Source: Drosophila miranda (Eukaryota > Arthropoda > Insecta > Diptera > Drosophilidae). Taken from it: DNA of 64,000 nucleotides. This document shows, piece by piece, positions 46,201 to 59,700 of this stretch. The stretch is from the NCBI RefSeq assembly GCF_003369915.1, contig NC_046676.1, positions 9,393,501-9,457,500 on the forward strand, read 5' to 3'. The notes under the pieces are model-generated. The model was not told where the DNA came from and made no database searches. It was given only the letters and a program-made list of their open reading frames with translations. The position numbers and the translations under genes were made by a program. How positions within the stretch are numbered: position 1 is the stretch's first letter; each line of letters begins with the position of its first letter.

Positions 46201-48250
46201 GGTGAGGTCTTCGCTCAGTTTTTGTGGGATGTGCAGCCGGCGTGACGCTCAACGCTCAGCGGAAGTTGCCACCCCCCGTCCTGTTGCATTTTCGGCGCTG
46301 CGAGGCTCGGTGCTAGGAAGCACTTGTCGTGTAGTTGTTGTTGTTGTTGCTGCTGTTGTTGCAAGTTACAAGTGCCGTTTGCTTAATTTTTATGCACATG
46401 TAGCTGTGTGCGCCAGAGAGTGTATACGAGACTGGCTCTGTGCGAGTGTGTTTGTGTAGTGCAGTTATTGCTCTTGTTGGTTTCTGCACACTTTACTTGG
46501 TGGCGGGTCGCAGAGACAGCGGGACAGCGGGACAGCGGGCTAGCGGGCTAGCGGGAGCCTAGCAGACAGAGGGAAAAAGGGAAAAAACACTTGCGTAAAC
46601 GAGGCTAGGACTCGGCCAAGTTTTCGCACAGTCGAAGGGAAAAGTTTTCACCAGGCGCACGGCCTTGGGTAAGTTCAGACACTGACATTGTGACTTCCTA
46701 GCCGCCGTGCCAGCCGCACACAGTCACGATAAATGAACATGAAATTGAAATTTAATGTACCATCGTCATCAGCAGCGGCCCAAACAGCAACATCTGCATT
46801 CGTTTGATTTGCATATGGTTGCCCGGAGGAGGTGGATGCGGGTCCCAGAGCGAGTCGGGATCTGAAACTTGCCACAATGCACTCTGGTGCCACTGGAGCC
46901 ATGTGGATTCAATAACAAAAGCCAGCCAAAAGCGCATAGAGATTAGAGCCGAGTACGTACATGGATTTACAGAAGTAAAAGAGGAAGTTTGTAGGCGCCC
47001 AGGGGGTACAAGCGAGTCGGGGAGTTACCATCATGATCATAGAACCCTTTGGCAGGCGGAGCATGATCTCATGGCGGGTAGTGACTGGTCGTGGAACTTA
47101 TCTGATTGGAACACTGCTCCCTTGCATGTCGCGGCCACCTTAAACCACCACGCCTTTTTCGCACCTTTCTGGCTTAACCTTTTCCCGGTGCCGTGGCGTG
47201 CTTGTAACAATTTTGGTTTTCCCTTCAGGCGGGTTCCTGCTTCGCTTCTCTGCTCGGAAAACTCTACACACCTAGGTTATTTTCCTCTTCTGTCTTTCTC
47301 CTTTCCTGTGGTTCTGTTTACCTTAGAAAGTGAAAATTATTCGCCATTTCTCAAGCCATGCCTCGCCTTTCCCTTCGGTCTTGCTCTCTCTCTTATACGC
47401 TTTCTCTTATACATTGCGTACACGCATACAAGGTCTGTAGAGTTTTTTGTAATCTTATCAGTTAGAACGGAAGTGCCGTTAGAGAGAGGGAAAGGTGCGT
47501 GTGTGTGTATGTGTAAATGCATTTTCCGGCTACCTTGTGGCGTCACGTTTATTTTGGCATCGACTGTAACCGGCTTCCCTCATTATTACGAACTCTTTTC
47601 CTATCAAGTGCCTCTGGTCGTTTATCTCTTTCTGAATACCGTTGGCACTGCAAATAAACTGAATCGAAATGAGCACTCTTTCACACTACATATCGTATGC
47701 TCCCTCTCTGTCTATCTGTTAATTAACCATTGAAGCCAAATGAAATGAAATTCTTCGAAGCGCCACTCCAGTCCTCCCTGTCGTTCGTTCACAGTGTCTG
47801 TCCTTCTGTTTCTACCGTTTCTGCGTTGGGTCGGGCGTTAATTAGCGGCTATAATATTTCTACGCGACTGCAGGGCTGCACTCGTTTATTGGAATTTATG
47901 GCGTGCCACAGTCCTGACTTCTAACCAGCCCTACCCTGCCCTGCCCTGCCATGCCAGCAATCGAAATGAAAAGCAGAACTCGCACGCCAACTCCACTGGC
48001 ATTTCCGGACAGGTCATGTCCAGGAGCAGGACCTGTCCAAAAATACACCCAGACCATAGCCCGCGCTTGGGTTGGGCGTTGCGTGCCATTTAACCGAAAG
48101 CTGTCATTTTATTGTTAGCCAAATACAAATCAAAGTGCGCTAATAACAGTCAACAGCAGCAGCAGCAGTGGCACTGGCAGTGGCAGTCGCAGCTGCAAAG
48201 GCAGTAGGCGTGGTACCTCGTTCATGGCATGCAACTGAAAGTCCCCCTCC
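43300..48250. other. Non-coding interval
   Basis: No gene I can support. It includes AT-rich TATATGTATG sequence near 43360-43480, a GTTGTT repeat at about 46334-46362, and a GGGACAGC/GGGCTAGC tandem at 46515-46556. An uninterrupted 309-codon frame lies at 46804-47733; its translation has no domain and unusual composition. An ATG running into a GTGAGG donor (46186-46203) could be a short 5' exon of an unseen transcript. Confidence 0.5.
46515..46556. repeat. GGGACAGC / GGGCTAGC tandem
   Basis: Five 8-bp copies: three GGGACAGC-type copies followed by GGGCTAGC-type copies. Confidence 0.8.
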
Positions 48251-48267
48251 CCTGCCACACCCCCCGG

Positions 48268-48320
48268 TATATAGGAGGTGTGGCCGCAGCTCGGGGCGAG
48301 CTAATTCCTTTTGATTGCAG
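48268..48320 (+). promoter_or_regulatory. Candidate TATA promoter
   Basis: TATATAGG at 48268-48275 follows a C-rich stretch and precedes, at the right distance (about 30 bases), GCGAGC near 48296-48301. The next bases (GTGCAAAAGTGTGAAATCAAA) resemble Drosophila 5' leaders. No coding exon can be tied to it, so it may start a non-coding RNA or an untranslated exon of a neighbouring gene. Confidence 0.3.
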
Positions 48321-49540
48321 TGCAAAAGTGTGAAATCAAAATTCAGCGCGTGCTAAACCCTCTGCTTCTCACAGACACAAGCACACAAGACTAGTTCTCT
48401 CACTCGCATTGTGTTTTCGGGCTTGTGTCTTGTGTGTTTTTGTGAGTGTTTGCTTGTTTTTGTGTATTGCTAAGTGGCACAACGGCCGCCGCCGACGCCG
48501 CCGCCTGCTGCTCCAAGTCCAGTGTGCTTCGTCCACTTTTTGGGAATTTGTTAATTTTTGGCACGTTCTCCGAGTGCCTCGCTGCATTTATCTCTTCATT
48601 TTTGGCTGCCACGGCCGTGCCATGGTAATGAAGTGACTAATGGCTGCCAAAGCGAACTTCGGGTGTCAAACCAAATTGAAACAACAGGCAGCCAAGCAGC
48701 CTGAGAGTCAAGAGGTGGCGAGGGGAGGGGATCACCCACATCAAGTGATTTAATTTCATTTCTCTCTGTGGTGGATTTCTTTCAACTTTAAGTAAAACAA
48801 ACTTCCCAATCCTTCAATCGAAAAATTCCTTCAGCTGCAGCTCTCAATCTCTCAATCGTGGATTCCTCTTAACTTGATTATCGTTCAGCTAGAAGTAAAG
48901 ACGGTTTTCCATATTTCATCTGTGCTTCAACGCAGCAATTACACATGCTGAAAAATAAAAGAGATGGAAAGAAACCCAACCACACGCAGACATCTAGAGT
49001 TACAAAGGAATCCGACGGCTGCAGCTGTCGAGTGGGCCCCTCGCCAATATATCAAATGTCAGTTGGGCTTTGGCAGCATTTGAAATGTCCAGAGAGTCCA
49101 GAGTTCCCAGTGTATTCATAGTATCCAGACAGGACACACGAGTGCACGAACACGTATTGTATCTGCATGGCTCTTGCTCCCTCTCCCTCTTCCGTTCTCC
49201 CTGCCGCCTCCTCCTTAATCCTGGCGAGGTTTCTGGTGTGATTGTGATGAATGCGAACAGGAGCGGCAGCAGCAGCCGCAGCCGCATCACCAGAGAATGT
49301 ATCATGTGTATGGCAGTGGCTGGGGAAAGAAGACACCAGGCTACCCCCGCCCCCCGGGTAAAGGCAAAACAAATAGACGCAAAAGCCCAAATTAATTTGC
49401 AATGCTCGCACCGATCCTGGCCAGGTCCAAAGCCGGAGCCGGAGCCGGGCCTGGCCAGGCACATTTCTTGCACAATCAGACGGCCTAATAAATGGCAGTG
49501 CATATATCAGAGCCACACCACACCACAGGCCTCCTACTAC

Positions 49541-49564
49541 ATCCATCCATCCATCCATCCATCC
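49541..49564. repeat. ATCC microsatellite
   Basis: Six ATCC units. A second ATCC array lies at about 61622-61646. Confidence 0.85.
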
Positions 49565-52500
49565 GGCTAATAAAATGCCCTCATTATGCAGGTAAACGGA
49601 GCGGCTCGAAGCAACGGCCCAAGTCCTTGTGATGTTTTTATGCCAGAGCATTTAATATCAATTTTCAGCTTAAACATGCAACAGGACTGAACATGAACCG
49701 GAACTGACCCCAGCACTGACCTCACCTCAAGTGCCGGGCACAACCTATGCCTCTGACACTCTGACTTTACCCCTAACTCTGCGGGTTCGAGTACGTGTGG
49801 CAGTTTCAATCGCTTTCGTGCGTCTAATCGCTAAATGGCCAAAACAAAGTAACAAAAGCAGAAATAATGCCTGCTCCAATTGTTGCACGCCACTTACATT
49901 ACATATTCCAGCCCCTGTTGCTGTTTCTGTTTCTGTTTCTGTCTCTGCCATGTCCACCTGCCAGTGCACACTTTTATCCTCACATTACTAGCCGGCCAGC
50001 CACGCCCTCAAATTGCATGCTCTCACGATAATACCTTACTTTGCATACAAATTGTTGGCAGCGCCTCCAGCAGGGGAGAAGGAAGAGCTAAACGTAAGCC
50101 AAACACAACCCAGCACAGCCCAATCCAGCCATGGTTCAAAACTGCCACCGTCTCGTGCCAAAGTTGGCTATAAATTTGTAGTACATGCCAAGAGGCAGGC
50201 AGGGAAAAGAGGCATAGCTTTGGGACGGACAGGAGAAGGGTAACCCCTTACTTCGTACCTATCAATGTGTGTTCTACGAAACCATAAATTATGTCTGAGG
50301 TTATATTCTCATAACAGAAATATTGACAAGAGCTCGTAGTCTATTTTAATTGTTATGCATAACCAGAGGCAGTCCTTCCCTCTGGAATAGAGCCCACTGT
50401 GGCCAAGACCAAGATTAACTTCCCGCCGCCACCGACTAATGCAAAACCAAGCGGATTTGTCTCTGGTTAAAGTGCTTTTTAACTTATCGCCGGCGCCACG
50501 ACCACAGAGAGAGTTCAGAGGACTAAGCCGCGCCAGAACGGGGCCAGGACACAATGGGGAATTTCAATTTAACACCAAAGAACGCTCTATGATAAATTGC
50601 GGCAACGGATGCCGTCGATACAAAGAGTTATGAACACGGGACGACCTCCATGGCCATTTAAATATAAATCAAATGCTCAGAATGATCCAATGAAGATGGG
50701 CAACTACGGGTGTTCCTTCCAGACAAACGACCATTGTCAAGGTCATAGATGTATCCCTCTACTGCTACTGCTACTGCTGCTGCTCCGCCTCCTGCTCCTG
50801 ATGTTGTAGTTGTTTCGGCCTTCCTGCTGCCGGTTCTCTGTCTGTTTTTATTAACATAACTAACGGCAGAAACATGCCCTACGTGGGGAGTGGCGCTGGC
50901 GCTTTGATGAATCGCTGGACCCCGAAAATGGAAATAAATATCAATGCGATTTCTCTTCTGATTTGCACGAGCCTTTGTTTTTGTGCAGCAACAGGGGATC
51001 TCTATCCGTATTGGAATCTGAATCATAGCAGTAGTCGGAGTCGGAGTCGAAGACGGGGACGGAATCGGTCGTGTGATAAATGGATTTCTCGTGGCGCATG
51101 ATAAATGTTAATTCGTCAACAAAAGCCAAGCAGCTGCTGCTGATACATTGACCTTTGGCAAATGCCAAATTCATGATATAGGTTACACACACAGGACCAC
51201 ATATGGCACGCATCGATATTGAGGCCAAGACTTTATCGCACTTCTGGGCTGGGTTGATGAATCTAATTACATAATGCAAGCCCTGAAAATATTCCCAGCC
51301 CATGGCCATAGATTGCGTAACTGCATTTTCAACGGCAGAAGCATCTTCTCAAGTAACTGAAGCAGAACAAGCGGGAACGTTGTGAGCTGCCGCAATGGCC
51401 GCGGCTCTGCTTTTATAAACGGTTTTCAGTCACTCAGTAACTTAGTGAAAATATCTATTGTATATTCTATAATGACATAATGACAATGGCATCCCCCAAA
51501 ACCAAAATATATAAAAAAAATGTAGAGATCAACTGAGTTTAGCAATATTTTAAAGCTTCAAAATAATTGCACATTTGCACAATATTTTCTAATCCCATTA
51601 AGTGCATCAGTAATCCTGCTAAAGATTTGAAATTGGCACTGGATGGATAATGGATGAAGATTTTCCTTTATTACAGAAACCCTCACAGGCACAGAATGTC
51701 AAAATCCATTTAATGCTCGAGACTGTAAGCAGCTTTTAGTTTGAAGTTCAATCTTCTCTTACTTTGATTTACACAAACTAAAAAGTACTTCACAATGCAC
51801 CACCCAGCACCATCCACATTGCCATTCCCTTCTCCGCACTTATCCGAAAGCTGGTGTGTGTGTGTGTGTGTGTACCTTCTTATCTGTTGCAGCGCTATTT
51901 ACACAGGTTTCTCCCAGAGCTGGCAGGCACTACCTTTGGGGCCAGTGGAGCCTTTGTTCGAGGATTTCTGTTGTCAGTTATGGGTGCTGCAAGTCTGCAG
52001 GCTCCAACTTCTGGTAGTTGGGACTTGGCTATGACTATCTTCACTTTGTTAATGGGCTCTAAGCTCCAAATTTGGTGTGATTAGTCGAGTCTTTGGGTTT
52101 AATTCTCCATTAACTTGGCCCATATGAATTTTGCTTGCCATTCTCGCACTCTGTCTAGGAGTGTCACCCCAAATATCAGTCGATTGGGTGGCCTGGTGGC
52201 CAGCCAGTCCCCTGACTCCTGGACAAATTGTAGCAGCTGTAGCCACGACTTGAGCTGACCATTTTATTTATTAAAATATTTATTCAAATGCATCCCAGCT
52301 GCCGGCTGGAAAACTCCTCTCATGACTCTCCCACTCCAGCAATCTTTTTCCATGAAAACAAAGCAAGGTCCAAAATGGAAATAATAAAAGTTAAAACTTT
52401 ACGTTGCTGCTGGATGCATATAAAAATGTCTGACACGTTGCTAAAAAACAACACGAAAAATGCAAAAAAATTTAAAATAAAACAAAAAGGGAAACTGATG

Positions 52501-52906
52501 GGCACAGGGAAGAAAAACTAACAAACGGCAGACAAATGGCAAGGCTAAGTCCAAATGAACACAGAAACAAATGCCGGGCACACACATGCCACTGTAGCAC
52601 CCACACGCATACACATGCATGTACACGTATACACGTATGTGCACTCTTCACTCTCACATATACATGTATGACTGCCTTGCTGGCCACGGTGGCCATAAAA
52701 AGTCACTCAAGTGGTATTAAATGTACCACCAAGTGTAGTCAGCATCGGGAAGTGGCAAGTGCCAGTTGAAGAGGGGGATACCCGAGAACAGGAGACGGGC
52801 AATGGACTACGGGCAACGGGCAGCGGGCAGCGGGGAACAGGAAACAGGAAACAGGATGAGAACTTCGAGGAGCACCTGGCACAAAAGGTTAAGACCCAAG
52901 GCTACC

Positions 52907-52930
52907 CACACACACACACACACACACACA
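52907..52930. repeat. CA microsatellite
   Basis: About 12 CA units. Confidence 0.85.
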
Positions 52931-55900
52931 AGCACTCCCTTCAAGTGTGTAGGATTGTGCGGCATATTAGAAATAGAGAAATCTTTTTGGTTGGACTCGA
53001 AATTGACTTTTTCTGTTTGCCGTGTAATTTTTTATTGAAACTGAGTGGCCCTTAGCCCTCCGCTACCGTCCACCAGAGCGCACTTCAGTTCACCTCACTT
53101 TCCACTCTGCTGGAATTCAAGATCTTATTTATTTGGAAACTTTCGGCCGAGAGGAGAGTGTAGTGGAGCTGGGCCACTTCTGTACTCGGACTGCTGAAAG
53201 CACTAGGCATTCTTTTACACTTAACTGCCAAAAAGGTGTCCAGCTGTTGCTTCTAACCCACGGCCAACCCACGCAAAAGCGAAATGCCGAATGATGCCCC
53301 ATCCCCATCTTTTTTCCATGACATTTTCGTGTGCAAGCGCACATCTACACACACACAAAAATGAAATCAAACCCAACGGGAACTGCTGCATTCCCGCCAA
53401 ACAGTACCCTTACCAAAAAAAGCACAAAATAAAAGTAATAAGCGAAAAGGGTTTTTTATTTTGGCCAACACCAGAACGCAGCTGCCACCGGCAGCAGGGA
53501 AAACAACAATGAAAATGTTTTGAGATATTAAACCAAGACAGGACTATTGCGGTGCACCGAAGCCTGCAACGACCCTCAAAGGGTTGAAGCGCCAAGGGTC
53601 AGAATGGGAAGTGAAAATTGAAATACGTTCTGTCTGGGTTCGACAGTCCCTAACTGGGTCACCACCTAACGTTGCTACCCATTTCTGATTCCTCAACATC
53701 AGTCGAATCGAGAATTCACGATTATTCATTTCTGGAATAGCAAACTAATTGTACAAAAAGTAACCATACCTACTTATCGGTTTCCTTTTGTCCAAACTAT
53801 TGCCATTAAATGGAACCGGCAAGGAAAAACCAACAATGGAGGCAAAACAACTGCATAAATAATTGATTCTTTGGTTAATGCCTTTTAGACCACTAAATGA
53901 AGGATGCTTTCAGACTTGTTGAACAAGTTCGCTGTGTATATTTGCGGCACTCTGAGGCTCGTCAGTCTAGTGATTTATTCCTCTTCGGATTCGGCATTTT
54001 TGATGTGTCCATGCTAAATTTCGACAAAAATCCATTTCCCATTCCATTTACCATAAATATGCAACTATTTGGCACTGAAATGAAAGCCAAAGCCGAAAAT
54101 GTCTGGCAAATATAAACAAAAGCGGCGCCCCTCCATATCCTGCAAATGCCCCATGCCCCTAGCCACCCCGCCTGCCCAGCACTTCAACAAATTTCCCTTT
54201 TATACAACTTTCATTTAAAGCGTAAACACACACAGAAAGGGGATGCGGAAAGGGAGGGGCTACATAAACTTTTACCAGCTCATAAAACGCTCAGAAACAA
54301 GCGAACAAAATCGAATGCTCATAAAAATTGCACTGCGGGGTCAGATTCAGCGCAAAGGAAACGCTTCCAGTGGCAGCTGCACAGCCGGAATGGGGCACAG
54401 AACCCCTAGTTATATAGCCAGTTGGTCTGGTCTCTGCCACGTTGAGATTGTGTGGTCCAATGGATTGATTTCTTTTTCGGCGGCACAAAGAAAACGGGTA
54501 CAGGCCATGGTCAAGTGCTGTCCTGATGCAAGTGGAAAAAGAAAAGGAAACGATAACCAAACACGGAGAAGTGAAAATCAAAAGTAACTGCTTTTTGACG
54601 ACGAGTACCTTAGAATCTACCCCAAAAACCATCCCAACAATCCTTTACAAAACCTCGCACAGCGATAGTGAAATAATTAAGCTTTGTCGAAAGTTGCCAG
54701 GCTTCCTATTCTCTCTCTCACTTCTCGGGCTGACTATTGAAAGTTTTCCAGTTTTCTGTTGCATACTTTATGGCCTGCGGGGCGGCTCCTTCTATGGCGT
54801 GGAATTCTTTGCGGGACCTGCCATTTGGCTGTCGTAAAATAGCTGGCGGCAATCGCTTGATGGCAAACGTGTTCCAATTAAGCGAGATCCTACTGCCACC
54901 CCTCCAAAGTGTAGTTAATTTAAATGAAATTTGTAAATTTCTGTTGCAGGCACGTGACACATGCAAATATGGGAAATAAAAATTACATCTCATAAAAATT
55001 TACTTTCGCACAGCGACGGTCCACGTCATGGAAAAGAGCGACGAAAAAGAGCCAAAAGGTTGCTACTTGTAGCTATTTCCCAGCTGCCACGCCCATGCGA
55101 GAATGACAGGCAGCCATAAAATTGTGAAACAAAAAAAAAACATGAAAGGAAGGCTAGCTGGATGGGACGTACTTTTTGATACCCTCGAAGGTGAAAGATT
55201 CGGGATTCAGGGGTCCATAGAGATGATTAAGAATATATATGCATATACATTATAGAAGGGAAATATCTCATACATTTGCAAGAATACAATATACCCCTGA
55301 ACTTTGGCAGTACTGAGCATACATACAGGAAGGAGAGAATATATGGGGCTACTTTAAAAAATGGTTGCTATGCCTTAAATTCTGCATGCAAAGCACACAT
55401 ATGTGAACACACACGCACGCACAAACTCGCGGTTAAATGTTTCGAATTCGTGTTCCAATGAAGCGTAAAGTTGATTAAAATGTTGCAATTCCTTGCCACA
55501 TTCATTGACCTCTAATTGAAAGGCAAAACTGTCGCATTACAAAGGTAATTGCCGCGCGAGTGTTAGGCATTTGGTTGGATGGTAGAGGTTATGCATTTCG
55601 CCTCAACGAATTTAGTTCTAGTCAATCAAAGGTTAATTGTACATTGTTGCAAATCAAAGAATTTTATTATACACGCTGGCAGGGGTAGGGATGAACGAGC
55701 TGATTCAGAATTAGGGGTAGATATTGTAAGTAAGCCATAAACTTTCATAGCAGCTCAAACGAGTCCCACACTCACAATCACCCAGGCCCAGGCCCAAGCC
55801 CAGACCCCTGGCAACTCACATGCATTTTAATCACATAAACCCCACTTACGCTGGCAACATTCTGCGTAATTTGTATGAGCAAAGTGCGAATGCGATAGAA

Positions 55901-56783
55901 GGAGACGATGAATAAGGTAGGTCGGGGTATATCAGCTAGATATTGTATCAGTCAAACATCGAAGGGAAAGGATGGTCCAGTCAGTCTTTACCTCAGCAAA
56001 ACGAAGTTCGAATGAATATTTTATAGTACGTAAAGAGTATTAGGACCGCCCAAAGTTGTCTTAGAGGATTTCCTTTCGCCTCTTAGTTTTTTTTAGCGTG
56101 CGCACATTTCAGTTGGAGTATGTGTAGTACATACATGGCGTATGCGCAACATTTGCTAGCAAACAAATTTATGCGGCAACATATAAATCCTGTAACAGTA
56201 GCTGCCACAGTTGCTGCCACAACGCAGTTGCCGGAACACACGCCACACACAGCTGTGAGCGGGTGGCAAATAGTTTATGCGAAAAAGCTTCCAAAAAAGT
56301 TTCCAATTTGCTGGCAAAGAACATCTTAATTTAATAAAGTGCCGGGGCCCCCAGAGGGGGGAGTAGGCGGCAGCAAATTCGGAAATTGTTGGTCTGCACA
56401 CAGATAAATCTCAATTAGGCAATACTTGAATGCAGTAATAAACAGTTGGGTCCCCATTCAAAGGGAATGATGGAGGGGATGGACGGGATGGACCGGACTG
56501 GAAGTTGAAGATGGAAAATGCGAGGTCTTTTCACTCAAACTCTGACGAGTTTTAGCTTTTTTATTCAAAGATTTCTCTTTTTCGCTCTAATTTAACAAAA
56601 AGTATTTCGGATTTCTTTTACTAATTGCTTTTTAGTTAATTGACAACATTTCTATGCATAGAAATAAAGACATTAAATTATTTGGCACTCGAAAGAAATG
56701 ATAAATTCATTGTGAAACTTAAACAAAAATTAAAAACGAAATTAAAGGGAGATAATGCAAAGGACGGTTATGGCCATGGCCTG

Positions 56784-59700
56784 TTAGAAGACTTGGACAC
56801 GATGATTCTCGCGATCGCAGACCAAGATGTTGCCATTCGACATGATGGCCACGCCCTCGAGTCCTTTGAACTCCGAGTCGCCGGAGCCCCAGGAGCCGAA
56901 GGTCTTCAGGAAGCTGCCATCCGGATTGAAGATCTGTATGCGATTGTTGCCCGAATCGGCCACAAATATATAGCCCTGGTCGTCCACGGCCACTCCGCTG
57001 CAGAAGAGGTTCAGAGCACAAACCAAAGTTACCGCTTTGTCAATTAAAAATTGTAATTCGATTTACTCACCGTGGAAACTTGAATTGACCGTCGTCAGAG
57101 CCCTCGCCGCCCACCGTGGACAGCACCTTGCCGTTCACATCGAAAATCTGTGTGTGTGTGTGTGTGTGTGGATGGGTATGCGGATCCGGATGCGATTGGC
57201 AAAGGAGGAAGAGGTGACAGTAGACAGTAGATAGTATACCAGGAGGGTCGGACAAGCCGAAGACGGAGAAAGAAGGTCAAATAAATTCGAATGAATCTCG
57301 ATTGCGAGCATATTTTAATTAAAATTGTTCACATGGCCAGACAGCCATGAAGTTGGTTGCAGGAGGCATCTGATTGCGGACGGCTACGAGGGGTATTGGC
57401 TTACCTGAATCCTGTGGTTATTCGAATCGGAAACAATCACACGATTCGTATTCGATACGGCTATATAATGCGGATGCTCAAGTTGTCCTTCGCCACGGCC
57501 GCAGGAACCAAATTTGCCAACGAAGGAACCATCGGATTGGAAAACCTGACGAATGCGAATTCGAGTATTCGATAAAAGTTGGCAAATTGAAATGGAAAAA
57601 GGATTCGCAAGAGGACAGCCAGAGGATTGGACGAGGCAGCATGGGCCAGGACCAGTACCAGAGACCAGGACATGAGCCTGGTGTGCTGCCAGCAAAAAGT
57701 ACACAAAAACTCGTCCATTGCAGTTAAGCTCATGAAAATTGTAAAGGAGGAGGAGGAGTGTATGGTCTCGAAGAGGCTCTGCACCAGCTGAAGTGTGACA
57801 AATTGGGCAAGGCTTCGCCTCTCGACCTCACCAGAGGAATATAAATATTTGCATGCAAATCGAGATGGAGGATGAGGCCTCACCTGCACTCTGTGGTTTT
57901 CCTTATCGCACACGTAAATGAAGCCGAGTGCATCGGTTGTTACTCCCCAAGGATAATTGAATTTGCCATCTGCGGTCCCCTGCGAACCAAATGCGCGCAG
58001 GAACCGTCCTTGCGGATCGAGCACTTGTATGCGGTGATTGTATCTGGAAGTAAAGAGTAGTAAAGAAGTGGATTAATGGGCGGGTGGTTCAAATGGCCAG
58101 CGAACGCATATTCCCATGTTAATGACGGGAAAAAAAGGAAAGTCGAGAGAGCTCTCATTATCCGGAAAGTACATTTGGGGGGCGGACCAAAGCTATTGCG
58201 AGGCGGTGCGACATTGAACCTGGCATTCGGAGTGGGGTGTTCAGCGTCGGGCTTAGGTCTAAGCCGCTTAACGTGCAAAATCAAAGTTGACTCACACAAT
58301 GAGTCCTTGCCACCAGGTTCCTGCGCGTGGTCTTCATCTCCCTGCCCGCCCCCTGTGTGCTTAACGAGATTTTGCGTCAAACAATGACAGCGGCAGATGG
58401 AGGCTGGAGCTGGGATTGCTATCTAGATTGGCCATATGAAAAGGCTGGAGCAGAGCTATAATACGAGTATGCATGTGCTGAAGTAGGAGCACTGGCACAT
58501 GTTTCTCATTAACGCGGCTATTATGCGCTTAGCCGTGCCAATTAGAGGCGGGTCTAAGTCCGAGAATTAATCATGCGCCTTTGTCTCGACTTAATTCAAC
58601 TGCAGAATGACCAAATGACCAGACGCTCGGACTCGCTGTACTCTAAGCCCTAAGTTGGAGAGGCCTTGGAGGCCACTTACCTATCGGCAATGATGTATTG
58701 GCCGATTCGATTGACGGCCACGCCGGCCAGGCAATCGAATTCTCCCTCGCCGTTGCCATACTCTCCGAACTCCTTGACGAAGATGCCATTGGAGTCAAAG
58801 ACCTGGACGCGATGGTTGCTGGAGTCCGCAACGACGATGCTATTGTCGGGACCGACGGCCAGGCCGCGCGGCCACGTAAAGGATCCGGGCTCGCTCCCCC
58901 GGCCCCCCAACTGGAACAGCTGCTGGCGCTTGCGCAGATACACCTGCTTAGGGATAGTACCTGCCACTCCGGTTATACCGGCTGCTGCCACTGCTGCTGC
59001 TACCGTAGGGGACGTAGGGGAGCCTAGCCCGTTTTTTGACCCATCGTCGTCGGAGGAGGCCAGCTCGTTGGCCTGCCGTAGCGGTAGGCCTAGGCTGAGG
59101 CGTCTCGACACCTCGCTGGCGGTGCTGCGGCCGCTGCCGCTGCTCCCAATGCCGTGCGCATGCGATGACGATGCCGCCGTGGAGCTGGTGGCATGCGAGT
59201 CGCGTGCACTTCCGGCACTGCTACTGGGCGTGTCCTTGCTACTCTTGTTCCCGTACTTGTTCTTGAGATAGCGCGCCCACGAGCTGAGGGCCTCCCCGTC
59301 CTTATTGTCCGTGGAGCTGCTGCCCAGCGCTCCGGCACGAGAGGATCCCGCACTGCGATCGGTGATCGGCGAATTGTCGCGCGACTTCAAGGCGTGCGAA
59401 GATCGGCTTCTGGACAGGTCGCTGCTACCATAGCCGCTGTATCTGCAAGGCAACAATTTCATTAGTGATCCACAGAGCGGAGGCTTGGGGGCTGAGGAGC
59501 TAAGAAAGGTGGAGTTCTATGGCTGATTTGTGCTGTTCTGATGGATGAGGCGTTCTACGGATCTAGATGGAACTGTGGAACTGTGGAACTATGGAACTGC
59601 ATGAGAATTGGCGGTGTGGTGCTGCTTATGTACAAAGAGAGATAGAAAGAGAAGTGGGCAGTTGTTGTAGTTGGGAAATGTTGTGCATTTCCAGTTAATT

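Larger units (their letters stand above)
48700..56780. other. Non-coding interval downstream of thin
   Basis: No supported gene. Contains an ATCC repeat (49541-49564), TTTCTG repeat near 49920-49945, CTGCTA repeat near 50760-50785, TG repeat near 51853-51873, a GGGCA/GGAAACA-type array near 52797-52856, and a CA repeat (52907-52930). The stretch next to 56.78 kb is the likely 3' UTR of the minus-strand thin gene. Confidence 0.55.

Noticed and set aside
46804..47733. 309-codon open frame on the plus strand
   Set aside because: No domain, odd composition (runs of Phe/Leu/Cys from T-rich DNA), starts inside unremarkable sequence and has no promoter or homologue I recognise. Long frames by chance occur in T/C-rich DNA.
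49541..49564. Short regular repeats as a CRISPR-like array
   Set aside because: These are simple microsatellites in eukaryotic DNA with no spacers.
53630..53660. GGTTCGA box suggesting a tRNA
   Set aside because: No cloverleaf can be drawn around it. No convincing tRNA gene was seen anywhere in the window.
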